From assembly GCA_031213475.1 (NCBI GenBank), contig JARUPZ010000019.1, positions 5,683,896 through 5,747,895 on the forward strand: a stretch of DNA of 64,000 bases, in the 5' to 3' direction. Source of the stretch: Nereocystis luetkeana. Taxonomy: Eukaryota > Sar > Phaeophyceae > Laminariales > Laminariaceae. The translations under genes were made by a program, and so were the position numbers. The notes below the pieces were generated by a model. The model was not told the origin of the DNA. It did not search any database and was given only the letters and a program-made list of their open reading frames with translations. The stretch's first letter is position 1; every line of letters begins with the position of its first letter. This document shows positions 43,141 through 53,759 of the stretch, one piece after another.

Positions 43141-43381
43141 GTATTGCGGGGGACCATAGTAAATAAATAGGACCTACGTTACTCACAAAAACCTACCGGT
43201 ACCAGGTACCTGGTATAAATTTAACAATTTTTTTGTATTAACCCTTTTAGGACCGCAGTCCCGTTTTGGGGACAAAGTACTTGGAATTTGACTGGTTTGT
43301 CCCCAATACCGGGACTGCGGTTCTAAAGGGGTTAATAACACTATAATTAATTCGTCCTATTTACTATGGCCCACCGTAATA
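43141..43381. mobile_element. MITE-A with MITE-B nested inside
   Basis: Outer MITE-A: TTGCGGGGGACCATAGTAAA at the left, TTTACTATGGCCCACCGTAA at the right. Inner MITE-B at 43,238-43,335 (TTAACCCTTTTAGGACCGCA ... GGTTCTAAAGGGGTTAA). The outer left arm also holds a stacked string TA-CCGG-TA-CCAGG-TA-CCTGG-TA at 43,194-43,215 where other copies read only TATA. Confidence 0.85.
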
Positions 43382-43498
43382 GGAGAATTTTAATGTTATA
43401 TATATATATATATATATATTTCAATCCTCCCGGCAGAGCGGAGTGGTTATAACAAAAACAAAACAAAAAACCTCGATCAACCTCTTCCTTCCTTTGAG

Positions 43499-43575
43499 GG
43501 CCTACCACTCAGGTTTTGTTTTGAGTATTAGTGTATAAATGGTCCCTATAGTTCGGGACAGAGTGGTAATAATGC
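43499..43575. mobile_element. MITE-F copy, decayed
   Basis: TACCACTCAGG at the left and GTTCGGGACAGAGTGGTAAT at the right. A partial MITE-B (GTAGTCCCGTTTTGGGGACT) follows at 43,585. Confidence 0.55.
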
Positions 43576-43693
43576 AGTACCAATCGTAGTCCCGTTTTGG
43601 GGACTGACTGCTCAGAATTTGAGCTCACCAAAACACTTACTTGCGCATTAAAAAATCGTGTCGTGTGTCAATGTAACCCGGCGCTCCCGTTGC

Positions 43694-43696
<3 letters not shown>

Positions 43697-43728
<32 letters not shown>

Positions 43729-43735
43729 CCAACCG

Positions 43736-43782
<47 letters not shown>
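43697..43782. repeat. (CAG)n-(CTG)n inverted trinucleotide repeat
   Basis: About ten CAG units (43,697-43,727), a 9-base spacer, then about fifteen CTG units (43,736-43,782). The two halves are complementary and could form a long hairpin. Confidence 0.95.
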
Positions 43783-44039
43783 ACGTACCTCGGGGCGCGT
43801 GAGCATGTTGACCCGACCTGTGACCCCCGAGAGGAGCGGGTACGATGGAGCTAGCCAGATGGCTCAATGCTGGCGTGTGATGAGAGGAGCGGTTGTCGAC
43901 ATTCATTCCCGTGTTGGTCCTCCTCCTGTGCAGGCCCAATAGCACCGCTTGGCCCCCCCCAAAGAGGCTCATAGATATACCTCACTTCATTCACTAGAAG
44001 AAGTAACTTATTGCTACGTATATCCTCGAACAAGACCAT

Positions 44040-44330
44040 TTACTTAGCGTTTGCCATTCGACAAATGTTTTCGAAGCATGCTTGACGAGAGCTTCAACGT
44101 TCATCACTCATCGACCAACTACGGCAGTAACAACAACAACAACAACAAAACGGAAGGAACAAAGTAGCACATAAAAATATGCAGGGATGCTGGCACAATA
44201 TACCGTATATCCTTAAACAAGACGACCATTCGATTGTTGCGTTTGTCACTCGACAATGATTTGCAGCGTGATTGATGAGAGCTTCAACGTTCATCACTCG
44301 TTACCTATCCAACAAAAAAAACACACACAC
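44040..44330 (-). repeat. LINE-1 3'-end fragments, two in series
   Basis: GTTTGCCATTCGACAAATG and GAGCTTCAACGTTCATCACT at 44,049-44,110, and GTTTGTCACTCGACAATGA with the same GAGCTTCAACGTTCATCACT at 44,241-44,300. The preceding TATATCC...AACAAGAC phrase is duplicated too, so the block of about 190 bases is a tandem duplication. Confidence 0.65.
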
Positions 44331-44574
44331 GCGCGCAGAAAGAAGAAAAACCTCAAAATATATACTCGTATTGATGCTGGCTTCAATACGGTGTATATCT
44401 GCTCCGTGTTTCAAACACCCACGATGTATATAACGTATACATAATGTATACCTGGTACCAGCATTACATACATGATGTGTATATAGCGGAGCGTGCCCGA
44501 AGGGGAGGAGGAGAATTGGTGAGAGCGGATCATGAGCCGACCACAGCCTGGCTATACAAAGCACGGCTGTTCAC

Positions 44575-45720
44575 GGGCCAGGTCAAAACCTCAACGATCG
44601 GGTCGGGTCGGGTCGAGTCAGGGTGGCCTGGCTCGATCCGTGAGGTTTTGAAACCTCCTGACCCGACCCGACACGACCCGACCCGACCCGACCTGGCCCG
44701 TGAGAATTCGAAAAAATCCTGACCCGAACCGCGAATTGGGGTGATGCGCATGAACATGACCCGCGAAGAGCCCTGCGAGCAACCAGGCTTGGTGTACTCG
44801 GATACCTCCGGAGTGTTATGAAACTCTACTGCTAATAAACTTACTAAGTATACTGCTGTGTATGTTTGTGCTCACCCGTGGACACCGAGTTTTTCTACTC
44901 CGCCTCTCTCGTACGGTCCACCTCTCCACAACACACCGACACGCCCGATATCGATCCCTCCGCATGGACCTTGTCTGAGCTACAAAAAACAATCTCTTTT
45001 TAGCATCCGCCTGCCTCTATATCACCACCGACACCTCCACCGCGGCTCCCTTCTCCCCTCTCCTTCCCCCCTCGATACACGGCCTTTATTTTTATCAAGG
45101 GTCTCCACGGGCCATGACCCGACCCGCGGGTCAGCTCAGAAGGCCTGCAAAATCGCGCGGGTCGGGTCGGATCGGGTCAGGAGGTTTTCAAATCTCACGG
45201 GTCGGGTAGGGTCGGGTCAGGTAGGGTCGGGTCGGGTCGGGTCGGGTCGGGTCGGGTCGGGTCGGGTCGGGTCGGGTCGGGTCGGGTCGGGTAGGGTCGG
45301 GTCGGGTCGGGTCGGGTCGGGTCGGGTCGGGTCGGGTCGGGTCGGGTCGGGTCGGGTCGGGTCGGGTCGGGTCGGGTCGGGTCGGGTCGGGTCGGGTCGG
45401 GTCGGGTCGGGTCGGGTCGGGTCGGGTCGGGTCGGGTCGGGTCGGGTCGGGTCGGGTCGGGTCGGGTCGGGTCGGGTCGGGTCGGGTCGGGTCGGGTCGG
45501 GTCGGGTCGGGTCGGGTCGGGTCGGGTCGGATCGGGTCGGGTCGGTTCGGGTCGGGTCGGGTCAGGTCGGGTCAGGAGGGGTTCAAAATCTTACGGATCG
45601 GGTCGGTTCGGGTCGTATCGGGTCAGGAAGTTTTGAAAAATCTTATGGATCGGGTCGGGTCACGCTTAACCGACCCGACCCGACCCGACCCGACCCGACC
45701 CGCGAGATTCGATTCGACCA
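44575..45720. repeat. GTCGG (GGGTC) satellite region
   Basis: Core 45,205-45,590 is nearly pure GTCGG. Flanks at 44,595-44,720 and 45,110-45,204 are degenerate and include the phrase GAGGTTTTGAAACCTCCTGA. At 45,669-45,705 the repeat appears on the other strand (CGACC). 44,720-45,110 between the blocks holds no recognised gene. The 288-codon frame over the core is poly-Val-Gly-Ser-Gly-Arg and is a repeat artefact. Confidence 0.9.
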
Positions 45721-46467
45721 GTGAACAACGCTGGCTGTTAGTACTGGGGATTGGTATACCCAACTCATCTCACGATAGGCAGTTGCGCTTTCTGGTTTAA
45801 TATTTCTGACCGGTTGAGCTCCTCTCGAGTGACCAACTATTGCTATAATACCGGTTAAGCATGATTCACTGATTATTGAGGAGCTCAGAAAAAAATAAGA
45901 CATCCCCCCTATAAGGGCATTGGAGGCGTAATGAAACGAGTAGACCTTCTGAGCCCAGATAAATGAGGCGTCATCGTCCCTATCGTCCATTCTCACACAT
46001 GCGTGGCGTGACAACGAGTGGTCCCATCTGACTTTTCCGTCAGACAAGTCTACCAGAGAAGAGAAAAAACGCTCCAGTTGGTTGGTGCATGTGGTTTGAG
46101 CTGCAAGCTCGCCTGAGCTTGTCAAAAGAAAGAAAGAATGACGCCCCCCCGCCATGGGCAGTCAATATAGTTGTGTTGATTAGTATCAGCAGCCTCGGAG
46201 AGGAGGCGATGTGGGGGGGGGGGTCGGAGAGGAAGAGAGAGAAAGAGAGAGATAGAGAGAGACATAGCGATGCACGCACGTTCCACCGATCACATAGCTA
46301 GCATAAGTGTTCGTCATGCTCGGATAGGCACCCCGGGTACTTTTTTGTTACCAGGAACACACCAGGAATACCCTGGTGAGTACACCCTCTTATGTCTTGG
46401 TTTCCGTGAAACCAAAAGCCGAAAATAATGCCATCCCGGAGCGCTTCAGTCGGTGTAGGATTTTCAC
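45721..46467. other. No gene recognised
   Basis: An unassigned 170-codon minus-strand frame (45,643-46,155) overlaps the end of the GTCGG region. A GA-rich tract lies at 46,229-46,263 and a G-run at 46,211-46,223. Confidence 0.35.
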
Positions 46468-46582
46468 TATTACGGGGGACCACAGTAAATAGGACCTATG
46501 GTACAGATAAAAACCCATGTGTTTACCTATTATTATTGTTACTCACGATATTTAGTTTTTTTTTGTCATGGTTCCCCGTGAT
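46468..46582. mobile_element. MITE-A copy, right end decayed
   Basis: CTATTACGGGGGACCACAGT at the left; CATGGTTCCCCGTGATAG at the right. Confidence 0.75.
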
Positions 46583-46874
46583 AGGGGGGGGCAAGGAACA
46601 GGCACATATATGCGCGTGCCTGGAGGTATCCTTGTGAGAGGGGGCACGCGCTTGGAATTGTTGCAGTCTCAGCTGCAGCAGTGTTTACGACTTGGCCCAG
46701 CTTCAATAGCTCACAGCCCACGCTTGAGAGAAACCTCCTCAGTACAATATCATTCCGAGAAATTTCCGAGACGGTCGAGCTTCGTAGCGTTTCGGGCTAG
46801 GAACACAACAAAACTGCTCATGGCATTCGTCTTCATCGCGAGAATTTCTCAGGCGGTCCGGGATAGGGTTAGGG

Positions 46875-47030
46875 TTAGTTTTTTTTTTTTTTTCAAGTCC
46901 CACCATCCCTTTTATTATCTTCGTCTTTTTTTTCTCTCCCCCTCCTGCTGTAGTCGTAACTCAGACCCGGAGTCACCTGTACAGCAGGCTCTTTCTTCTC
47001 CCCCCTCCTCCCCACTACGCCCCCCTCTGT
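46875..47030 (-). repeat. SINE-1 body fragment
   Basis: T-run, TTATTATCTTCGTC, GTAACTCAGACCCGGAGTCA and AGCAGGCTCTTTCTTC. A short TTAGGGTTAGGGTT-like string just before it is not a telomere. Confidence 0.65.
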
Positions 47031-47039
47031 ATGATATAC

Positions 47040-47282
47040 CAGGATATATACCTGGTGGGTAGGTTTTTCTCTAGATGATGGGTCCTAAATATGCCCGGCA
47101 AAAATACTGGAATATATACCCGGTAGGTTTTGTCCAAATGGTGGAGGCCCTAGAGCTGCTCTGTAAAATTACTGAAATTTATTGGTATTAATAAGTTTTT
47201 GGCCTAAAATGATGGGGGTCCTAAATATGCTCAGTCAGCATTTTTTTTTTACTGGAATGTTTTGGTCGGTTTTTGTCTAAAT
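47040..47282. repeat. Tandem repeat, about 65-72 bp x 3.5
   Basis: Units contain GATGGG(G)GTCCTAAATATGC, TACTGGAAT and GGT(A)GGTTTTTGTCTAAAT. In the third unit the TA of GGTAGG is replaced by TATTAATA (47,186-47,193). Its right side meets a MITE-A end fragment at 47,296-47,318. Confidence 0.65.
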
Positions 47283-47544
47283 GATACCGTTCTGATTTAC
47301 CTATGGTCTCCCATAATAGTCCTGGAACAATCTGTATATTACTGCTGCAGTAGTATCTATATTGCTGTAGTAAAACTATCATACTTATCGGTACTTGCTC
47401 ACTTGAGGAGCGCAGCCGGTCGGAATTTTTTGGACCCCTGTACCGTTCGACGAACCTCCACCGGTGCGCCAAACCTGGTTGTTCGTAAATACTCGGGTAA
47501 CTACCCGGGGTCCCCAGAGTATATACGCTACTCTCTTATGTTAT

Positions 47545-47885
47545 ACCTGGTAAGGGTTACCCTGGGCTGGGTAATCGATCGATCATCTACCCCTATACTG
47601 CATAGCTCAGTAGGTAACACCTTCACATTTGGCGTCGTTGGCAGGAACACACGCTTCGAACGTTTCTTTTATAGAAACGCCTGCGTGCGCGGCTCTTAAA
47701 AGACACATCTCCCTGGTTCCGCAGGTGGCATTGAAACGAAGCAAGTAGGTCAGCGTACGGCCGTATACGGTACCGACGCCCCAAATATCCCGCCGGTCAG
47801 AGGGAGGGGGGAGAGTGCTATAAGAATTACCTCGGATTGGGTACGTAATCGATCGACCTTTTACCCCTTTTAGCTAAGAAGGTAA
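47545..47885 (+). repeat. SINE-3 type tRNA-like repeats, two copies
   Basis: Copy one: GGGTTACCCTGGGCTGGGTA, ATCGATCGATC, ATAGCTCAGTAGGTAACACC (good A box, 47,602-47,621) and CGCTTCGAACG (weak B box). Copy two starts at 47,826 (ATTACCTCGGATTGGGTACG, ATCGATCGACC, TTTAGCTAAGAAGGTAATAC). A third is at 63,700. Confidence 0.55.
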
Positions 47886-48460
47886 TACCCCGTGCCTTGG
47901 CCGCGGCCGAAGTCTTCGGGCCCGCCTTGGAGAAGTCCGTGAGACACCGGGCGAGCGCGCTCGCGTCGGCAAAGCAGGAAGCGTCAGCTGCCGCCCGCGC
48001 CTCCGAGGCTGCCGCCAGCTCCTCGAAGGCTGCCGCCAGTGCCTAGGAGGAAGCAGTGCTCTCCGCCTCCCGCGCAGCGCTCGGCAGCGCTCGGTGCCGA
48101 CGTGCCCCGATCTCGCTCCGCGCGTTGCCCGGTAAGTTGGACCGACGCAGCGACCCAGCCCCACTTGTTTCACCGGAGAGCCCCCGGGCGTCTCCCCCGG
48201 CGTCATTTTTTTGTGTTCACTTTTCGCTTTTCCGTCGACCTTTTCTCGCCCTACCCTCGTTGCGGAGGGCATTGGCGATAGCTTTCGTTGATGACTTATT
48301 CCAGTCCCTTAAGGCTAGGTCTTCCGTTCTTGCTCTTCTTTGACGTACTTTGCCGGCTTCGTAGCCTTGCAGGATAGAGGCGTGGGCCTGGGTTTTGAGG
48401 AGCCGCATCTTCGACTCATAATCTAGTTCGTGTAATCGGGGTTTCCATGATTTTTTCATA
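47885..48460 (-). pseudogene. Fragment of a multi-copy charged protein gene (element H)
   Basis: On the minus strand, 48,459-48,217 encodes an 80-residue, highly charged helix with HELDYESKMRLLKTQ, YEAGKVRQRRARTED and RDWNKSSTKAIANALRNE. A decayed relative lies inverted at about 61,760-61,880 (HEAKMRLLRTHSH, HEAGKVRE), so this is a dispersed coding fragment and not a unique gene. The adjoining 47,885-48,216 is more GC-rich than its surroundings and reads Ala-rich on the plus strand. Function unknown. Confidence 0.4.
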
Positions 48461-48790
48461 TTTATTTATGCATATACGGCTCATCAGAGTGGGCTAGTGT
48501 TGTGGTTCTGCTTTGAATGAGGCTGAAAGCCCGGTAATTACCTGGGTTCAGGTATTGGAATCGTATTTATAGTGCTTGGGAGGCGTATACTAGATGGAAA
48601 ACCAGGGTTTTTCCCTGCGAGGCACGAGCTTGGCTCTCAGTCTCCGCGTGCACGAAAATAATAAAACCGCTCTTCCTCTATCTCTAAGCAAACAACATAC
48701 GTGGTGAGTACCAACGAGTACCGACTTAATAGGCGAACCTGTCCAGGGATACAAAGTGTCCCGACCTTGATCTTAACACTCACACATAAT
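48461..48790 (+). repeat. Dispersed repeat H, 3' part
   Basis: CTTTGAATGAGGCTGAAAGC, CCGGTAATTACCTGGGTTCA, GGAGGCGTATACTAGATGGA and GGCGAACCTGTCCAGGGATA. Continuous with the charged-protein fragment. Inverted copies lie at 61,430-61,920 and 61,925-62,075, and a direct partial copy at 49,060-49,200. Confidence 0.7.
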
Positions 48791-48837
48791 ATCGCACGTG
48801 TGATGAGATAACACACCCCCTCGGACAACGGGGAAAT

Positions 48838-48841
<4 letters not shown>

Positions 48842-48879
<38 letters not shown>
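48842..48879. repeat. GA microsatellite
   Basis: About nineteen GA units. Confidence 0.95.
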
Positions 48880-48880
<1 letters not shown>

Positions 48881-49059
48881 AACAAGAAAAACGCCGAGCG
48901 ATGCATTTGTACATGGAAAGATCTCGGCAAACATATTTCCTCCATATTACAACCACCATTTCTTTTTTAATGTCAAACGCACGTGTGTCCTCCGCCGCTC
49001 TTTTTACGGAGTTGAAAATCGGCTCCGAACGTCGTTCCCATTTGGGCGTTGCCATGGTA

Positions 49060-49200
49060 CTGCTTCGAATGAGGCTGAAAGCCCGGTTAGTACCTGGGTT
49101 CAGGTATTGAGATCGTATTTGTAGTACTTGGGAGGCGTATCATAGATGGGAAACCAGGGTTTTTTCCTGCGAGGTACGAGCCTACCAGTATCAGGTACCA
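49060..49200 (+). repeat. Repeat H, partial copy
   Basis: CTTCGAATGAGGCTGAAAGC, CCCGGTTAGTACCTGGGTTC and GGAGGCGTATCATAGATGGG. Confidence 0.75.
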
Positions 49201-49660
49201 TGGCATGTTTGTAGTGCGTGTCTGACTGTACACAGGGCGTTTCGCTTCTTGCGAAAGCTTGTAAGGGGCGGATGGCGCTCGTGTCAGAAGAGGCCGAATC
49301 TACTACAGCTAGCCCGAGGGAGCGCTGTTTGTTTGACTGTAGGTAGACAAACGAAAGGAACAAGGACTCGACAATTGCAGGCAAGGTAGTGGTGGACGTT
49401 GTGGCGGTGATGGTGGTGGTGGTGGTGGTGGTGGTTGGTGGTGACCATTCATGATAAATCATGCCAGTGTGAACAGTTTGTCCGTGGGCTGTGAACTCAT
49501 CCATTCCGTATTTAGGCAGTCCGTTGATCAACCCGGGGACACAAGGCATCAAGAGCACGCACGCACCGGAAGAGTATATAGTCATCAAGCCGCGAAACCG
49601 CCGTCAGCGCAAGGCACCCGTTCCGTCGCGGGTAGTCAAGGGGAACAAGGGGCGGGGGGG
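49201..49660. other. No gene recognised; contains GGT microsatellite
   Basis: GGT units at about 49,409-49,438. The rest has an unassigned 162-codon minus-strand frame whose Thr run is due to the microsatellite. Confidence 0.4.
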
Positions 49661-50345
49661 GGGTGTACTCATGTCATGCATGGCCGTAGTGGCATGACCA
49701 TAGTCCCTCGCATCCCTACGATACCGGGACTCGTTTGTTCCTTGCCTTGTTAGTAGTTTGGCCGTTGAGCACGCTTCCCTTTCGAGACAGAGCGTCGTCC
49801 CTACCACTTGTACAGACAGACACCTCCAACATGTGGGCGCTCGTTGAGTTATTTTTCGTAGACGTTTACGTACATAAGGAGCTTTTACGGGTGTACTCAT
49901 GCCGCACACGGCTGTGATGGTGCGACCATAGACTCTCGCACCTCTACAATACCGGAACGGAGCGCGTCGGGTTTTCACCGACCAGGCGAGACATTGCTTG
50001 CACTAGGGGAGGGGGGGTGTACTCATCATCATGCATGGCCGTAGTCGTATGGCAAGACATTGCTTGCACTAGGGGAGGGGGGGGTGTACTCATCATCATG
50101 CATGGCCGTAGTCGTATGACCATAGACCCTCGCATCCCTACAATGCCGGGACGGGGCACGTCGGGTTTTAACCGACCAGGCAGACATTGCTTGCACCAAG
50201 CGCGAAGCGCCGTGAGGTGTCCGGCGAGTCGCATGAAGGGTGAGATGCATCCTACTAAGGACCGCTTCAGAGGTGGTTTTTTTTTTGCGTATGGATGACA
50301 GCTTCAATTAGTTGATTTAATTTCTGGTGTGGGCACTTCCAGAGG
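49661..50345 (+). repeat. Family E, three partial copies in series
   Basis: Starts at about 49,661, 50,010 and 50,080 (each GGTGTACTCATCATCATGCA or close, after a G-run). A diverged piece with CGACCATAGACTCTCGCACC lies at 49,920. The last copy runs to ACAGCTTCAATTAGTTGATT and CACTTCCAGAGG. Confidence 0.75.
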
Positions 50346-50360
50346 GGGGGGGGTGTGGGG

Positions 50361-50780
50361 GGAGACACCTAGCACTAACTACTCTTATGGTTGATGTTTT
50401 TTCTGTATACCAGCGTCGTCACTGTTTACAGGGGAAAAGGGGGAGTTCGACCATATTTATTGCATGTGGATGGCGGGGGGGAGGGGATACAACTGGCACT
50501 ATACGCTTTTGTTTGATGTTGCTATATACGAGCATCGGCACTGCTGTTCACAGAGGAACAGGGGGGGGGGGGGGGGTCATTGTACCTGGTATCTGCTATA
50601 GAATTGCCTGGACAAAACCTACAGCAGTAGCCTCGATCTAACCCCCCCCCCCATGTCCTTTTTCCCCCTGCTGCTGCTGCTGTGTCCTGTGATGTCGTGT
50701 GCTCGATGGACGGCCGACGCAAATCAATTTACAGAGGGACAGGGGGGAGTTCCATTGTGTTTGCTGCCACTCTATCCGGA
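50361..50780. repeat. Imperfect tandem repeat, about 110-bp units, with G-runs
   Basis: CAGCGTCGTCACTGTTTACAG, GAGCATCGGCACTGCTGTTC and AATTTACAGAGGGACAGG mark three units at about 50,411, 50,529 and 50,730. Each is followed by a G-rich run and GTTCGACCAT/GTCATTGTAC/GTTCCATTGT. Confidence 0.5.
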
Positions 50781-51404
50781 AAAGGAGGGGCCGTTTGGAT
50801 ATTTGCAGAAAGACAACACGTCCCTCGCGTTACTACGAGCAGAATTTCAACGGTATCCATCCACGCTGGTAGAGATGTGGAGGCGGTATGTGTGTACATG
50901 AGACGCCATTGCATCATACCTCAGCAGCGTAATGTGTACCAGTATGATACCTCAGAAATCAGGATATGTATTTCCTCTCGCCCACATGGTATGAATGCCT
51001 ACTACGCAACTCCAGGGGGCCGTGTCGTAACAATTGAAAACGAGGGCAGCTGGGAAAAGCAAGGAGGGGCAGGAGGTGGACAACGAGGAACTGGTGGTGG
51101 GGTTCCGGAGATCGAAAGTAGACCGAGCGTATTTTCCAGACGCTGGACCCCGTCACAGCTTTTCCAGGGACGCGAGAAAAAACAAACAAACTATCCCACG
51201 ATGGCGGTGGATGCACATCGCGAAACCCAAAAAAGCGCCTACCTACGTGTAAAAGCTTACTCTTCGAGTACAACGAACAAAAAAGGGGCGAAAAGCCGCT
51301 CGGACGAATGGCGTTATGAGCGGCTGGAAGAAAAAGACAATAAAAAAAACAGGAGCCTGAAAGGTGACCCGACGTCCCGACTGCCTCACAAAGGGGTTTC
51401 CTAG
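50682..51404 (+). CDS. Unassigned 240-codon open frame
   Basis: The longest open frame in the right half not caused by simple repeat. It starts inside the tandem repeat above and ends next to family E. The peptide has a Gly-rich middle and a Lys/Arg/Ser-rich C-terminal third (SRSDEWRYERLEEKDNKK). I recognise no domain, signal peptide or membrane segment. The start inside a repeat and the lack of known motifs argue for a chance frame. Confidence 0.2.
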   Translation: MSCDVVCSMDGRRKSIYRGTGGSSIVFAATLSGKGGAVWIFAERQHVPRVTTSRISTVSIHAGRDVEAVCVYMRRHCIIPQQRNVYQYDTSEIRICISSRPHGMNAYYATPGGRVVTIENEGSWEKQGGAGGGQRGTGGGVPEIESRPSVFSRRWTPSQLFQGREKKQTNYPTMAVDAHRETQKSAYLRVKAYSSSTTNKKGAKSRSDEWRYERLEEKDNKKNRSLKGDPTSRLPHKGVS

Positions 51405-51590
51405 TACGATGAAGCGCACCGTCATTCGTGAGATTCGCCCCAACACCTCACGGCGCTTGCTTCGCGCTTGGTGTAACAAGCAATGTCTGCCTGGTCTCCG
51501 TGAAAACCTGACGTGCCCCGTCCCGGCATTTATGGGCATGCGAGGGTTTATGGTCATACGATTTCAACCATTCATGACAAGAGTACACCG
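51405..51590 (-). repeat. Family E, minus-strand copy
   Basis: ATTCGTGAGATTCGCCCCAA, CACCTCACGGCGC, CAAGCAATGTCTGCCTGGTC and CATGCGAGGGTTTATGGTCA. Confidence 0.75.
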
Positions 51591-51629
51591 GTCGGTTGGT
51601 ACGTAGGCGCATGTTTGCCGTATATGGCT

Positions 51630-51780
51630 AGCCCTAGTGTGTGTGTTCGTCATATTAAACCGCTCTTTCTACCCGTCGACATCCAGCACAACCAGTGTTC
51701 GTGCTGATACTTCAACCCTAGAGAGATAAAAAAGTTATGTGGTCATAAGACTCCTGTCATAAGGATAAAAAGGAAGAAAT
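51630..51780 (+). repeat. Family G copy
   Basis: GTGTGTGTTCGTCATATTAA, ACCGCTCTTTCTACCCGTCG, ACATCCAGCACAACCAGTGT and TATGTGGTCATAAGACT. Confidence 0.65.
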
Positions 51781-52249
51781 ATAAATAAACAATATGAAAA
51801 TCACGGAGGACCAAGGCGCAAAAAACGAAAACAAAGGAAGACCACGTTCGAACCAGCTGCAGCAGTTGGCGGCATGAGTAGCATAGACATGTTTCACTTA
51901 CTGGTCGGCCTGGTGCCTTTGCTACCCTGTCTGCCGTCTCCTTCCTACTTGCGTCCACCGCGGTTTTCCCTCTATTCCTCCTGTTACGCCCCCTCCCACC
52001 ATTCCCTTGGTCGGGTTTCCTTCCACTCCTCCTGTTGCCCCTCCTGCCCCCATTCCCTTGGGCACCACCCACGGCGGAGACACGCCGCTGCTGCCTCATC
52101 CTCGTACCACCTCACCATCAACCCGTTCGGCTGCTTCAAGGACCCCGCGGTACCACTTCCCCGCCTTTTTTGCTGCGGTGGACCACAGCGCGGTCTCAAC
52201 TCCAAACACCAAGGAGGAGTGTTCCGTTGATCCTTCAGTGGCTCGGAGC
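51781..52249. other. No gene recognised
   Basis: Pro/Ser-rich short frames, perhaps the 5' part of the following LINE fragment, but no motif supports this. Confidence 0.3.
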
Positions 52250-53240
52250 TCCCCAAGGTCTTTGACTATACATCTATGCCAAGTCTTACACTGTCCGCCA
52301 CGTCTCGGGTCCTCCTCGCCAGCCATCGTCCCGAGCATTACCACACGGGGTAGTCGGGACCGCGCTCGCTCGGTTCGGCGTACCAGCCAATATTTTCGCG
52401 GTTTTTCGCCACTTCCACGATGGAATGCGTGCGCGCATCAGGACGGACGACGGCGAATATTCAGATTGGGTTCGGCGTGGTGCAGGGCCTACGGCAAGGG
52501 TGCGTGCTCGCACCGTTGTTGTCCAACGCGTGTGCTTTACTGCCGCACTGCGTGTGGCGGCGGAGCGGTATAGCGCCAGCGCAAATGTGGTGAAGGGTAT
52601 GGTGTGCACCGAGGTGCAGGATGAGAAGGGGTGGGAGGGGGGGCGGGGGGGTGAGCGAGGGAGGCCGAAACAAAGGCGAGATAAACCCCAGGAGGCTGTG
52701 GCGGAGCCGCAACCGATCCGGGGAATGCTGGATGCAGACGATGCGGGCATCGTTTCCAGATCGAGGAACAGCCTTGGAAGAAAAGATGGTGGCAGGTTTG
52801 GTGGCAGTGTGTTGCTCGTTCGGATTGACAGTTTCGGAAGCCAAGACGGAGACCATGCGCCTGCTGACGAAACGCATGGACAGGGTCACTTTCGTTACCG
52901 AGGCAGCCGTCCAGGTGTACAAACAAACCAGCAAGTTTGTGTACCTTGGGGGGCAACTGTGTTCGAGAACGCCGACCTCACTGCCGAAGTCAGCCGGCGC
53001 GTGCTGCTGGCCAAAACGACGCCTTCAGACGGCATAGCTTGCCACTGTACGGCCAGCCCACCGCGTCGCTCCGACTCGGATGCCAGGTAGTGGAGACCAT
53101 GCTATAAGGGTGTGTCACGTGGAGCACCACCGTGGCCTATCTCGCCATACTGCGAACAGCTGCTCACCAACGATTGCTCCTCCGCTGCATCGGATGGAAG
53201 AGAAAGCTCCGCGGGGGTTATCATATGCCTTCACATAGCC
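52250..53240 (+). mobile_element. LINE-2 reverse-transcriptase fragment
   Basis: A different non-LTR family from LINE-1. In shifting frames it shows [15 protein letters not shown], then [60 protein letters not shown] and [14 protein letters not shown], and near the end LLRCIGWKRK. The catalytic box at 52,731-52,742 is DADD, with both Asp kept but the usual aromatic residue replaced. Several frameshifts are present. The right side is cut off by SINE-2 at about 53,241, and no LINE tail is seen. Confidence 0.8.
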
Positions 53241-53510
53241 GGCGTCCCCGGTGGGTTGGTAGGTGGTCCGCGTGCCTGTCAGGATCAATGTCGTGGGTTC
53301 AAGTCTCACCAGGTGCATGCTCGCAGGGACTTTTTCTAGCATAAAAAGTTGATATGCGGAAAGCGCGAGAGCGTGAGTTAGCTACCTTCGATGAAAATCG
53401 ACGAGCAGTGGGGATGCTGAACCCTATGCGCGACCAAAAAATAAAGGCACGTACGGGGGGGGGGGGTGAAGGAACGACACCTGTGACCACGGCTTGTCCA
53501 GAAGATCACT
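53241..53510 (+). mobile_element. SINE-2 copy
   Basis: tRNA-like head: GGTTGGTAGGTGG (A-box-like) and B box GGTTCAAGTCTC at 53,296-53,307. Then CAGGTGCATGCTCGCAGG and GACTTTTTCTAGCATAAAAA as in the 25.7-kb copy, and a G-run at 53,456-53,467. It appears inserted into LINE-2. Confidence 0.65.
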
Positions 53511-53759
53511 GAGGGTAAAACCTCTCACGAGTTGGGCTGGAAAGTAAAAGTGATGATCAAATAATAAAAACGCAGACGCACTGGCCAAGACTGGCTGTGA
53601 GAACGTCGAGACGACGATGAGAAAGCGGAGGATACTTTTCGCGGGGTTCGTGGGCTCGTAATGGGTAACGAGAGAATACCCGAACGAGTGATGATCGGGG
53701 AACTAAATGAAGGGGGGTGTGAAGGGGGGGAAGTTGTTACTCATTAGGAGGGCAAGAGC

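Noticed and set aside
44858-45724. 288-codon Val-Gly-Ser-Gly-Arg frame
   Set aside because: A pentanucleotide repeat gives a five-residue periodic frame with no unique sequence.
47596-47625. tRNA gene with A box TAGCTCAGTAGG
   Set aside because: No convincing B box or acceptor stem, and repeated at 63,700 and 39,990.
50653-50901. 82-codon frame with signal-peptide-like start
   Set aside because: Lies within a tandem repeat with G-runs; the hydrophobic start comes from a CTG run.
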